From positions 4,898,001 to 4,962,000 of the forward strand of contig NZ_CP109442.1 in the NCBI RefSeq assembly GCF_036227205.1: a DNA stretch of 64,000 nt, in the 5' to 3' direction. Each line of letters begins with the position of its first letter. Within the stretch, counting starts at the first letter, position 1. The translations under genes were made by a program, and so were the position numbers. Shown here one piece after another: positions 24,888 to 33,796 of this stretch. Under the pieces are notes generated by a model that saw only the letters and a list, made by a program, of their open reading frames with translations, had not been told where the DNA came from and did no database searches. The DNA is from Amycolatopsis sp. NBC_01480 (GTDB taxonomy: Bacteria; Actinomycetota; Actinomycetes; Mycobacteriales; Pseudonocardiaceae).

Positions 24888-25774
24888 TTCCCGCGATCGT
24901 GTTCGGCGCCGGAACCGGGCTCGGGTTGTGGGCGTTGCTGGTGTGGGCGATCCCGCCCCGGCCCGCGCTCGGTGCCCGCCTCGCCCGCGCCACCACGCCA
25001 CCGGCCGAGCCGATCGTGGCCACCCAGGACACCAGCTGGGCCACCACCCTCGGGCGCCCGTTCGTGCCCGGCCTGCGCGCCCTCGGGCTACCGGGCGCGA
25101 AGACCGAGCGGGACCTGCTCGTCCTCGGACGCGGCACCGACCCTCACGTGGCGGCCAAGGCGATCCTCGCCCTGGCCGGCCTGCTCGCACCTGGGCTGCT
25201 GCAGCTGCTGCTCGTCCTGGACGGCCTGTCGCTCGGGCTCGAGGTGCCGCTCGTCGCCGCGGTGGTGCTGGCCGCACTCGGGTTCCTCACCCCGGACCTG
25301 GAAGTCCGGGCGAAGGCGGCCCGGCGGCGCGCGGAGTTCCGCACCGCGCTTTCGGCGTTCCTCGACCTGGTGTGGATCACCCTCGCCGGCGGCGCCGGAG
25401 TCGAAGCCGCGCTGACCGACGCCGCCGAGATCGGCCATGGCCCCGCGTTCACCCAGCTGCGGCGCGCACTGTCCGCGGCGCAGCTGACCCGCACCGCTGC
25501 TTGGGCCACCCTCCGCCGGCTCGGCGAGGAACTCGGCATCAGCGAACTCGCCGAACTCGCGGCCTCAGTGTCGCTGGCCGGCACCGAAGGCGCCCGCGTC
25601 CGCGCCTCCCTCGCCGCGAAAGCCCAAGCCTTGCGCACCCACCAGGTCACCGACGCCGAAGCCGAAGCCCAAGCTGCCACCGAACGTATGGCGCTGCCCG
25701 TCACGTTGCTGTTTCTCGGTTTCCTCGGCTTCATCGCCTATCCGGCGGTGGTTCAAGTCCTTAATGGACTCTAG
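24884..25774 (+). CDS. tadC: TadC-like type II secretion F-domain membrane protein
   Basis: 296 residues, with ATG overlapping the TadB stop. The membrane helices and the F-domain segment FRTALSAFLDLVWITLAGGAG with ELAELAASVSLAGTEG are the TadC version of the platform. A final hydrophobic helix ends at the C-terminus. Confidence 0.9.
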   Translation: MIPAIVFGAGTGLGLWALLVWAIPPRPALGARLARATTPPAEPIVATQDTSWATTLGRPFVPGLRALGLPGAKTERDLLVLGRGTDPHVAAKAILALAGLLAPGLLQLLLVLDGLSLGLEVPLVAAVVLAALGFLTPDLEVRAKAARRRAEFRTALSAFLDLVWITLAGGAGVEAALTDAAEIGHGPAFTQLRRALSAAQLTRTAAWATLRRLGEELGISELAELAASVSLAGTEGARVRASLAAKAQALRTHQVTDAEAEAQAATERMALPVTLLFLGFLGFIAYPAVVQVLNGL

Positions 25775-25825
25775 ATAGCTGTCTGATACCTCGCGAAAGG
25801 CATTGCGCCACAATGGAAAGAAGGC

Positions 25826-26032
25826 ATGAGCATGGTGTACTGCATCCGTTCTCTCTGGGAGCTGACGTGCGCCCGGGTCGCGCTGCTGCGGGCCGATCCG
25901 GAGCGCGGGGAGATCACCACCACCGTCATCGTCACCGCCCTGCTGGCCATCGCCGCGATCGCCATCGTCGCGATCATCGTGGCGAAACTGACGGCGAAGG
26001 CGAACTCGATCAACCTCGGGATCGGCGGCTGA
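25826..26032 (+). CDS. Small Flp-pilin-like membrane protein
   Basis: 68 residues with a basic N-terminal half, then G-E-I-T-T-T (a possible prepilin-peptidase site G/E before the hydrophobic stretch) and a membrane helix. Its size and place between TadC and TadE are those of the pilin subunit, although it lacks the longer mature part of Gram-negative Flp. ATG at 25826 or 25832 may start it. Confidence 0.72.
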   Translation: MSMVYCIRSLWELTCARVALLRADPERGEITTTVIVTALLAIAAIAIVAIIVAKLTAKANSINLGIGG

Positions 26033-26034
26033 CG

Positions 26035-26481
26035 ATGCCGGCTCCCTCCATCCGATCCCGCGCGCACGTTCTGGCCGAGCGTGTCCGGCGGGCGCTGCGG
26101 GGCGACCGGGGCGAGGCCACGGTCGAGCTGGTCCTCGCCACCCCGTTGCTGCTGCTGGCGTTGCTGGCGATCATCCAGTTCGCGGTGTGGTCCCACGCCA
26201 CCCATGTCGCCCAGGCCGCCGCGTCCCAGGCCCTGGCCGCGGCCCGCACCCAGGATGGCACCACCAGTGCGGGGCGGGCTGCCGGCCGGCTGTTGCTCGA
26301 TGACCTCGCCGCCGGGCCGTTGCGCGACCCGGACCTCACAGTGTCCCGCGGCGCGGCTGCGGTGTCGGTGAGTGTCCGTGGCGAGGCCGCGACGGTCCTG
26401 CCCGGCGTGCACCTGCACGTGCACGCCGAAGCCTCCGGCGCAGTCGAACGTTTCCTGCCCGACACCACACCCGCGCCTTGA
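26035..26481 (+). CDS. TadE-like pseudopilin
   Basis: 148 residues from ATG 26035, two bases after the stop of the Flp-like gene. DRGEATVELVLATPLLLLALLA is the TadE hallmark: a Gly-Glu processing site followed at once by a hydrophobic helix with Glu at +5. The mature part is Ala/Val-rich. Confidence 0.85.
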   Translation: MPAPSIRSRAHVLAERVRRALRGDRGEATVELVLATPLLLLALLAIIQFAVWSHATHVAQAAASQALAAARTQDGTTSAGRAAGRLLLDDLAAGPLRDPDLTVSRGAAAVSVSVRGEAATVLPGVHLHVHAEASGAVERFLPDTTPAP

Positions 26482-26534
26482 CATTTCCTTGCCGCAGCGG
26501 TGATTGCGGCGACCGGCCGAAAGGACACCACACG

Positions 26535-27524
26535 ATGACAGACCAGCCACGGCCGGGCACGGCGACGCCGGTGCGCACGGCCTTGTTCCCTGATGGCCCG
26601 GATTCCTTGCTGCTGAACCCTGATGTTCCCGAGCGGCGGTGGCGTCGCGAGCGTGTCCGGGCCGCGCTGCACCCTCGAACTGTCCTCTTCGGACTCGGCG
26701 GGGCGAGTCTGACGGTCCTCGCGGTTCTCACGGTCGCGAAGGGCAGCGTTCTCGCCGCGATGCCGGTGCTGGGCATAGAGATCGTCGCGTTCGTCGCGTG
26801 TCTCCTCGTCGGCTGGCGCAGTGCTACCGGTGTGCTCGCCGACCATCGTCACGGCCCGGCGCGGCCCTGCCGGTTCGATCGTGTGCGGGGCGAGTTCTTT
26901 TTCCGCAGCCGCGATGTCGCGGGCCTCGGCACTGCCGGTGACACAGTGCGGACCCTGATCGCCGGTGTGGACGAGCTGCACCGCAGCCCGGCCCGCCCGT
27001 GGATCGATCCCGCTGTGCCGGGTGAGGTGCATCGGGTGGTGTGGCAGGCGTTGTGCTGCCTGGACCGCACCCGCGCCGCCCGGAGCCTGACCGGCGAGCT
27101 CGCCGACGATCCCGATTCCGCGGTCGGCGAGCTGGCCGCCGCGGCCCGCGAGGCGGTCACCGTGATCGACGACGCCCTGGACGAGGTGGTGCGGCATGTG
27201 CACGGCTGTCTCGTGCTGACCCGGGAGTGGGAGACGAAACTGCGACGCGGAGACCTCGCGGCCCGCACCGAGGGCATCCTCGCCGCCCTGCCCGGCGAGC
27301 GCGAGGTCCGGCAGGCCGCGCAGGCCGCGGAAGCGTTGCCGCAGAGCGTGTTCGCCTTCATCACCGCCGCCCGCGACCTGACCGGCGCCGGAGAGTTCCC
27401 GTGGGAACAGCACCCCTGCATGCGGGCACGCCTTCTCCGCGTCCTGCCCGGCGGGCTCCGCCGCGGCACCGCACCCCGGACAGCGCTGTTGCGGCTGGTG
27501 CGATCGGGCGAGGACCCGTCATGA
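26535..27524 (+). CDS. Membrane protein inside the Tad operon, function unknown
   Basis: 329 residues from ATG 26535 (GAAAGGA upstream). Two adjacent membrane helices lie at about residues 50-95. The cytoplasmic remainder is helical and charged ([45 protein letters not shown]). It overlaps the next TadE-like gene. Similar proteins are found in actinobacterial Tad operons but no function is known to me. Confidence 0.72.
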   Translation: MTDQPRPGTATPVRTALFPDGPDSLLLNPDVPERRWRRERVRAALHPRTVLFGLGGASLTVLAVLTVAKGSVLAAMPVLGIEIVAFVACLLVGWRSATGVLADHRHGPARPCRFDRVRGEFFFRSRDVAGLGTAGDTVRTLIAGVDELHRSPARPWIDPAVPGEVHRVVWQALCCLDRTRAARSLTGELADDPDSAVGELAAAAREAVTVIDDALDEVVRHVHGCLVLTREWETKLRRGDLAARTEGILAALPGEREVRQAAQAAEALPQSVFAFITAARDLTGAGEFPWEQHPCMRARLLRVLPGGLRRGTAPRTALLRLVRSGEDPS

Positions 27525-27991
27525 CCGGGCGCGCGCCGAACGTCACCGCGGGGTGGCTGCGGCGATGGTGGGCGGATGAGCGCGGCTCGGTGACCGCCGA
27601 GGCCGTGCTGGTGACCCCGCTACTGGTCATGCTGCTGGTGTTCCTGGCCGTGGTGGTGCACCGGGGCGTCGATGCCCGGTTGCGCCTGGACGACGCCGCC
27701 CACCAGGCCGCCCGTGCCGCCACCCTGCAACGCAGCACCCCGGCCGCCACCGCGGCCGCCCGGGACACAGCCGAAGCGGCGCTGGCCCAGGCCGGGCTGG
27801 TGTGCCGGGGTGTCACCACCACGATGTCCGGCACGCTCACCCCCGCCACGGCGGTGACCGTGCGGGTGCGGTGCACCGTCGATGTCGGCCAAGCCCTGCT
27901 GCTGGGCGTGCCCGGCGGGAAAACGTTGGAATCGAGCGCCAGCGAAGTCGTCGACACCTACCGGTCATCACACCAGGTTGCGGGTGCCTGA
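27521..27991 (+). CDS. TadE/TadF-like pseudopilin
   Basis: 156 residues, ATG in an ATGA overlap. [20 protein letters not shown] is a prepilin-type processing site and helix (Gly-Ser, Glu at about +5). The C-terminal part is a small beta-rich domain with two cysteines ([16 protein letters not shown]). Second TadE-type subunit of the locus. Confidence 0.85.
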   Translation: MTGRAPNVTAGWLRRWWADERGSVTAEAVLVTPLLVMLLVFLAVVVHRGVDARLRLDDAAHQAARAATLQRSTPAATAAARDTAEAALAQAGLVCRGVTTTMSGTLTPATAVTVRVRCTVDVGQALLLGVPGGKTLESSASEVVDTYRSSHQVAGA

Positions 27992-27999
27992 TGGCCGTC

Positions 28000-28536
28000 T
28001 CAGCGCGCGAATCCGAGCCCGGGGACGCAGGCTCGCAGCTGGGTGCCGGTCAACGTCCGGTGCTCGAGCAATCCTTCGGCGACGCGGCCGATCTCCGGCC
28101 AGTACCGGTCGATCAAGTCGTGGGCGATGCCCGCCCACAGCTCAGGCTGGCCCGCGGGGAGCCCGTAGGCGCGGCGGGCCTCGGCGATCACGGCCAGGTC
28201 GTCGTGCCCGCCGTGCAGGTAGGCCTCGACCCGGACGTCCTCGGCCGTCACGTCCTCGCGGTACCGCTCGGCCGCGCTGGTCGTGTCCAGGACGTGCCGG
28301 GCTTGGGCGAGCGGGCCGGCGTGGGCGACGACCGCCAGCGAGGACAGGTCCACCGGGCGGGGCCGGACCGCGGTGAACCCCATCCGTCCGGCGGCGCGGG
28401 GCCGCAGCGTGACGTAGCGCAGCGACCGGCCCTGCAGCAGGTAGACGACCGCGTGCCCGGCCTCGTGCCAGGCGGTCACGCTGTCCTCGTCCACCACGGG
28501 CGATTCCGGTGTCTCGGGCGCGGTCACCCGGCCCAT
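28000..28536 (-). CDS. FtsH-type (M41) zinc peptidase domain protein, antisense in Tad locus
   Basis: 178 residues from ATG 28536 (GTG 28527 is an alternative). WHEAGHAVVYLL is the M41 zinc-binding HEAGH helix and AVVAHAGPLAQARHVL matches the following helix of FtsH-like peptidases. There is no AAA+ domain and no membrane segment, so it is a stand-alone peptidase domain. It lies tail-to-tail with the TadE-like gene, 8 bases apart, and head-to-head with the TadG-like gene. Confidence 0.78.
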   Translation of the reverse strand: MGRVTAPETPESPVVDEDSVTAWHEAGHAVVYLLQGRSLRYVTLRPRAAGRMGFTAVRPRPVDLSSLAVVAHAGPLAQARHVLDTTSAAERYREDVTAEDVRVEAYLHGGHDDLAVIAEARRAYGLPAGQPELWAGIAHDLIDRYWPEIGRVAEGLLEHRTLTGTQLRACVPGLGFAR

Positions 28537-28629
28537 TCTGGCCACACCGCCGGCTCGTCGTGCACCGGCGTTCCCGGTGCGTCCGCGCGTTGCCGATGGC
28601 GGTGGTGGTGGCGGGCCGAGGAGGGCGCG

Positions 28630-29019
28630 GTGACGGCCTTCGTGGTCGCGCTGTTGCTGGGGTTGCTTGCCCTGACCGGGCTGGGCCTGGACGGCGGTCT
28701 CGCGCTGGCGAGCAAGGTCCGCGCCGGCGGGCAGGCCGAGTCCGCCGCCCGCGCCGGCGCCCAGGCGCTCGACCTCGCCGCCTATCGCGCCACCGGTGTG
28801 GTTCGGCTCGATCCAGGGCGGGCGCGGGACCTGGCGCAGCGGTACCTGGCCAGCGTCGGCGCGACCGGCACGGTCGCGGTGGCTGGCGACACGGTGACTG
28901 TCGAGGTCACCGCCACCTACCGGCCCCAGCTGCTCTCGCTGATCGGGATCGGCGACATCCACACCCACGGGCGGGGTGCCGCCCACCCACAGCGCGGGGT
29001 CACCGGCATCGAACCCTGA
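28630..29019 (+). CDS. TadG-like (pilus-assembly) membrane protein
   Basis: 129 residues from GTG 28630, which has GAGGAG upstream; related proteins start about 10 residues earlier with an R-W-x-x-x-E-x-GAVTAFV stretch that is also readable here but lacks an in-frame start. One N-terminal membrane helix is followed by the S-K-V-R-A-G-G-Q-A-E-S-A-A-R-A-G-A-Q pattern of TadE/TadG-type proteins. It overlaps no neighbour; 36 bases separate it from the next gene. Confidence 0.75.
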   Translation: MTAFVVALLLGLLALTGLGLDGGLALASKVRAGGQAESAARAGAQALDLAAYRATGVVRLDPGRARDLAQRYLASVGATGTVAVAGDTVTVEVTATYRPQLLSLIGIGDIHTHGRGAAHPQRGVTGIEP

Positions 29020-29055
29020 CCACAGGCACACGTCGTCACGGAAGGAGAACACGGC

Positions 29056-29481
29056 ATGGTCACATCGGAAGAGGAGATCACCCACCGCCTCGAGGAACGC
29101 GACGTCGCCCGCAGCATGCGCCGCGCGCAGGCGGCCACCACGGTGGGCGGGCTGGCTCGCCGGCACGCCGAGCTGGCCGGGCAGCTCGCCGGGCTCGAAC
29201 GCGAGCTCGGCGAGATCCTGAGGAAGGCCAGCGACGTCATCGACGTCCCGGAGCTGGCCCAGGTCACCGACATTCCCGCCGCCGACCTCACCCGCTGGCG
29301 CGACCAGACGACCAAGTCCGCCCGCGGCGGCAAACGTAAACGCCCCAGTGCGACGACCAACGACACCACTGGCACGGACAGGCAGGCGGCCACCGGGCCA
29401 CGTGCCGCCCGGCCGGCACCACCGGCCGAACCGGAGTCCGCCGGTAGGGCCGGGGGAGCGGTCGGCGCGGCGCGCGGCTGA
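29056..29481 (+). CDS. Helical cytoplasmic protein of the Tad operon
   Basis: 141 residues (GAAGGAG upstream). Residues 8-60 form a charged coiled-coil-like helix, and residues 60-85 (VPELAQVTDIPAADLTRWRD) read like a helix-turn-helix. The C-terminus is basic then Ala/Pro-rich. The stop overlaps the next ATG (TGATG). Confidence 0.65.
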   Translation: MVTSEEEITHRLEERDVARSMRRAQAATTVGGLARRHAELAGQLAGLERELGEILRKASDVIDVPELAQVTDIPAADLTRWRDQTTKSARGGKRKRPSATTNDTTGTDRQAATGPRAARPAPPAEPESAGRAGGAVGAARG

Positions 29482-32474
29482 TGAGGGTGTCGTCTGGTCG
29501 CGGGCCGAGCGCGCGTGTCGCGCGGCTGCTGGGCCGGGCGGCGCGGGGGCTGGTCGCGGCCATCGTGCTGGCCGCGCTGGTGGCCGGGTTGCCGTGGGCG
29601 CTGATCTACGGCGTGGGGTGGCCGTTGCCGGGTCACGTGCCGAGCAGCGGCGACATCGGCGCGGTGCTGATGGCGCCGATGTCGTCCAGGTTCCTGCTCG
29701 ACACGCTCGCCTGCCTGGCCTGGCTGCTGTGGCTGGTGTTCGCCGTCGACGTCGCCGCGTGCGTCGTGGACGTGGCCCGTGGTGCGCGGTGGCCGGACCT
29801 GCGGGGCCAGAGCGGGCCGGTGCGGCGCCTCGCGGCCGTGCTCGTCGGCGCGCTGCTGGTCGCGGTCCTAGGCCGTACCGCCACCGCCGCACCCGCTGCC
29901 CCAGCCGGTGGCGCCCGTCCCGTCGGCCATGCCCCGGTGGTCGCGACCGCCCCCGCCTGGACCACGCTGGCCGCCCGCGAGCACACCGGCCGCCCGCTGT
30001 CCCCGCCCCCAGCCGGGCCCGGGACCGAGCGGGTCCGCCCGCCGGAGGCGGGGGTGCACGACTCGTTGTGGCGGATCGCGCGGCGCTGCCTGGGCGAGGG
30101 CGATCGCTGGCCGCAGATCTGGGCCCTCAACAAGGGCAGCGCCCAGCCCGGGGGACGGGTGCTGAGCGACCCGAACCGGATCCACCCCGGCGACACCCTC
30201 CGGCTCCCCACCGCCGCAGCGCCCACCCCGCCCACCTCGGCGGCTCTGGCGCCACCGGAGCACGTGCCTACGGCCCCCACTACTCGGCCGGTACCTCCGG
30301 CACCGGGCGCCGCCACACCACCGCCTTCGGAGTCGGCGGCCGGACGGCCCGGCGGGGGTGCGGTGACGTGGGGCAGCGGTGAGGTGTTCGTCGGCCTGGG
30401 GCTGGCCGCGGCGGTCAGTGCGCTGCTGGTGCTCGCGCGGCGGCGGCGCCAGGCGCGCTACCGGCCCGGCAGCGGCCGGCGCGACGACGACGACCTGCCG
30501 GTCGCGCCGGTGGTGTATCAGCTGCGCCTGGCCCACCTGCGCGCCCAGCACCATGACGAGGACACCGTGCTGGACGCCGAGAGCGATCAGGAGATCGACG
30601 ACCCGGTCCCGCCGGAGCGACGGCGCGAGCATCCCCGGCCCGAGGCGGCCCCGCGATCGACCACCGTCAGCCCCGGGCACGCGGGATCCGGGAACGCGGG
30701 GCCGGTGCGGGTGCTCGCGCCCCGCATCCGCCGGGTGATCGGTGCCCCCGGCAGTGGAGCCGGACCAGTGAACGTGCCGTCGGTGGTGGATATCGCCCTC
30801 GGCGCGACCGCCTCCGGCGCTGAGGGCGAGATCACGACCGGCGACTCGACGCACAGCCTGCCGGTGGGCACGGGATCGCACATTGCCCTTGACCTGGCCC
30901 GCGTCCACGGTCTCGGTCTGGTCGGGCCGGGCGGCTACGCCGCGGCCCGCGCCCTGCTGCTCACCCTCCTCACCACCGTGCCCGACGGCGGATCGGCGCC
31001 GAGGGTGCTCGTGCCCGCCACGGACCTGGCCCGCCTGCTCGGTGTGCCGGTGCCCGCCACGGGCCTGCCGGACACGGTCACCGTCGTGGCCGACCTGGAC
31101 ACCGCGCTGGACGTCCTCGACCCGCAGAACCCGGCCTCACCCCGGCCCGCCGTCCTGATCGCGGCGCCGCCGCTCGACCCGGACCGGCAGGCCCGGCTGC
31201 AGCAGCTGCTCGACAACGGCGGCCAGGACGGTGTCACCGCGGTGCTGCTGGGCCAGTGGCGCGCCGGAGTGACCGCCTATGTCACCGCCGGCGGGATCAT
31301 CTCCGCGACCGATCCCGGCCTCGGCGAGCCCCTGCGCGGCACCCGCGCCTTCACCCTGCCCGAGACCGCGATGCGCGACCTGCTCGCCTTTCTGCACACC
31401 ACCCAGCCCGCTCGAGGCGCCCGCGGCGAACCTGACACCGCACCGGGCGCCGACGGCGCGGCGACCGCGCCCGCCCGTGGGCCGGCGGCGCAGCCACCGG
31501 AGGCGGACCAGGCCCATCCCGAGAACGCCGGAGACGGCCCGGATCGCCTGGAGATCACCTCGGGCCCGCCCGCGCCGGAGCCGCCTCTCGCCGAGGCCGG
31601 GGAGCCTGGTGGCGCACCGTGCCCGCGGCTGCCGGTGCGGGCGAACGCGACCTCGGACACGCGCGCACCGCTGGTGCTGACGGTGTTCGGCGCCCCGGCT
31701 CTGCACTGGCGACCCGATCCCGCGCGGCCCGGGGCCGTACCGCGGGACCTGTCCGGGGAGTTGAGCAGCCGGCCGGTCGAACTGCTGGTGTTTCTCGCGG
31801 TGCATCCCGGCGGGGTGTCCCGGGACGGGATCGTCGATGCCCTGTGGCCCGACGCGCCGCCCCGCAACCCCGCCAGCGTGCTGCGCACGGTGCGCTCCCG
31901 GATCCGCCGCGCCCTCGAGACCGCCACTCACGGCACCGTCGGCGAGCTGGTCCTGGCTGAGCACGGCCAGTACCAGCTCGACCCGGCCGTGGTGGAGGTG
32001 GACTACTGGGGATTCGCCAACGCGGTCACCGCCCGCCGCAGCGCCGGCACGCCCGAGCGGCGCGCCGACGCCTACGAGGCGATCGTGGCGCGCTACGGCG
32101 GCGTCTTGGCTGAGGGCGTGGACGCCGACTGGCTTGTCGCCGCCCGGGAAGCGACCCGCCGCGACGCGCTCGACGCGGTGGCCGCGCTCGCCCGCGCCCG
32201 GGTCGGGACCGACCCGGACTACACCCTGGATCTGCTGGAAACCGCGCGGGCGTTCGACCCGCACAACGAACTGCTCTACCGCGACATCATGCGCCTGCAA
32301 CACAACCTCGGCCGGCACGACGCCATCTCCCGCACCCTCACCCTCCTGCGGACCCGCCTCGCCGAAATCGACGCCACCCCCGCCGCGGACACCGTCGACC
32401 TCGCCCAGCGGCTGCGCGCCCGCCACACCGGGATCCCCGTCGACGACGACTTCTCCCGATCCACGGCGCCATGA
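29481..32474 (+). CDS. Membrane protein with LysM and BTAD-type regulatory domains
   Basis: 997 residues. Three membrane helices lie in the first 135 residues. A LysM domain at about 190-235 follows (DSLWRIARRCLGEGDRWPQIW; NRIHPGDTLRLP), then another helix at about 300-320. Residues about 400-650 resemble a helical/NTPase-like region without a clear P-loop. The C-terminal 260 residues carry a winged-helix-like segment (ELLVFLAVHPGGVSRDGIVDALWPD) and a bacterial transcriptional activation domain (YEAIVARYGGVLAEGVDADWL). This family often closes actinobacterial Tad loci. A wall-sensing, membrane-bound regulator is a reasonable but untested role. Confidence 0.85.
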   Translation: MRVSSGRGPSARVARLLGRAARGLVAAIVLAALVAGLPWALIYGVGWPLPGHVPSSGDIGAVLMAPMSSRFLLDTLACLAWLLWLVFAVDVAACVVDVARGARWPDLRGQSGPVRRLAAVLVGALLVAVLGRTATAAPAAPAGGARPVGHAPVVATAPAWTTLAAREHTGRPLSPPPAGPGTERVRPPEAGVHDSLWRIARRCLGEGDRWPQIWALNKGSAQPGGRVLSDPNRIHPGDTLRLPTAAAPTPPTSAALAPPEHVPTAPTTRPVPPAPGAATPPPSESAAGRPGGGAVTWGSGEVFVGLGLAAAVSALLVLARRRRQARYRPGSGRRDDDDLPVAPVVYQLRLAHLRAQHHDEDTVLDAESDQEIDDPVPPERRREHPRPEAAPRSTTVSPGHAGSGNAGPVRVLAPRIRRVIGAPGSGAGPVNVPSVVDIALGATASGAEGEITTGDSTHSLPVGTGSHIALDLARVHGLGLVGPGGYAAARALLLTLLTTVPDGGSAPRVLVPATDLARLLGVPVPATGLPDTVTVVADLDTALDVLDPQNPASPRPAVLIAAPPLDPDRQARLQQLLDNGGQDGVTAVLLGQWRAGVTAYVTAGGIISATDPGLGEPLRGTRAFTLPETAMRDLLAFLHTTQPARGARGEPDTAPGADGAATAPARGPAAQPPEADQAHPENAGDGPDRLEITSGPPAPEPPLAEAGEPGGAPCPRLPVRANATSDTRAPLVLTVFGAPALHWRPDPARPGAVPRDLSGELSSRPVELLVFLAVHPGGVSRDGIVDALWPDAPPRNPASVLRTVRSRIRRALETATHGTVGELVLAEHGQYQLDPAVVEVDYWGFANAVTARRSAGTPERRADAYEAIVARYGGVLAEGVDADWLVAAREATRRDALDAVAALARARVGTDPDYTLDLLETARAFDPHNELLYRDIMRLQHNLGRHDAISRTLTLLRTRLAEIDATPAADTVDLAQRLRARHTGIPVDDDFSRSTAP

Positions 32475-33409
32475 CATGAGCGAGCCCGCTGTTCCCGATA
32501 ACGCCTCGGCGAGACGGCAATCGAGGCGCGATCCGCGGCCGGTCAAGGTAATTATGCGGAACAGCGAAATACCTCGATGTCTCGCCGCGATCCCGTCCGT
32601 TCCGATGCTAGCGTCGACCGTGGTAGCACCATTGTCGAGGCCGAAGAAAAAGAATCCGGTGGATGCGCGCCTGTATTCAAAGACATATCCGGAACCGTTG
32701 CGCATCGAATGCCGTATGCGGCTATCGCGCGCTGCGAAGACGTCCCGGTGCCCCATGTGCGGCCGCGACGTCCAGGAAGACGCCGGCGCCTCCGGCGCCG
32801 AGTGGTGTGCCCACTCCCGGCCACCCGCTGCCATGGTCGTGGACTGGGATGACGCGGAGGGTGAGTGCCAACCGTGGGGCCGCCGACCCGGCCGATCCGC
32901 CTCGTCCTCCGGTATCCGACTAAGGCGGATCCCCCCGTCTCGGCCGTTCTCGCAGCTCAAGCCCCCTCCTGGGGGATCCACCGGTGTCTCAGACTCGCTT
33001 GACACCAAGCAGGTAAACACATCAGGCCCGGCGGCGGTGTCACCGGTGCTCGTCATCGTTCCAGCCGTGCTCACCACTGCACTTCACTCACCGTCCCCTC
33101 TTCTCACCCTCCTTTTCTTAAAAAGAACCGCATTTATCCGCAGCCTCGGCCGGGGCCGGCGCTCCTATTCTAAACCATCCCGACATTGCCTGACCTGTAC
33201 AAACATTCCCGAGAAATGCCCGTTGTTCACGCGAAAAGATAGGCAAAATTCCCCAAAATTGACCCGGAAAACTATTGCGCGACACCTGGGATCGAGTTAC
33301 GTTTGTTGTGTCACCGGGAACACCGGAAACCACAACACACCACCGCCCCGGCCGCGAACGATCGCCCCCGGGAAGTCGGAAACAGCAACTAGCGAATGGG
33401 TAACGTGTC
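32475..33409. other. 935-base region without a firm gene
   Basis: A frame from ATG 32717 begins like a zinc-ribbon protein (RCPMCGRDV ... EWCAHS) but loses protein-like character after about 55 codons, so it may be a remnant. From about 33100 the GC content drops markedly (TTTTCTTAAAAAGAACC, AAAATTCCCCAAAATT). TGTTGTG (33304-33310) and CACAACA (33331-33337) form an inverted repeat flanking two CACCGG copies, about 75 bases before the next gene. This could be the regulatory region of the accessory block or a transfer/replication site; nothing decides it. Confidence 0.4.
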
Positions 33410-33607
33410 ATGTGCGTGATCGAATGCGATTCCGTGGAAGTGAACGACGACGGCACCGTTTCGATTTGGTGCTACTGCGGTTGGAATGAAACACGCCCCA
33501 CCATGGACGCCGCCGATGCCGCCGGACGCGCGCACATGGAAGAATTCGAAGAAAGCGAACGGCTTTACCGCGAAAACCCCGCCGCGTGGGTAGAACGCTA
33601 CGGCTGA
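33410..33607 (+). CDS. Small acidic protein (65 aa), unknown function
   Basis: ATG 33410; the product starts with MCVIECDSVEVNDDGTVSIW, has Y-C-G-W, and ends in an acidic helix (MEEFEESERLYRENPAAW). Codon use is less GC-biased than in the neighbours and matches the lower GC of the DNA around it. No domain is recognised. Confidence 0.65.
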   Translation: MCVIECDSVEVNDDGTVSIWCYCGWNETRPTMDAADAAGRAHMEEFEESERLYRENPAAWVERYG

Positions 33608-33796
33608 ACGCCCCGGTTGGGGCGCGCCACCAACCACGGAACCACGACCACGGAAGAAAACCGCGCCATGCCCGACAACAGAAACAACCCGCCCGCTGAT
33701 AGCCCCCCAACAACCCGCACGCAACCCACCCAAAACCAAATTCGCCACTGATTGACACCAGAAACCCGCCGCCCCGTTCAGGAAAGGACCGACACG

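Noticed and set aside
32717..33200. Possible zinc-ribbon gene after the LysM-BTAD gene
   Set aside because: The first 50 codons look protein-like (CPMCG, WCAH) but the rest does not and no ribosome site is clear; kept only as a note in the region entry.
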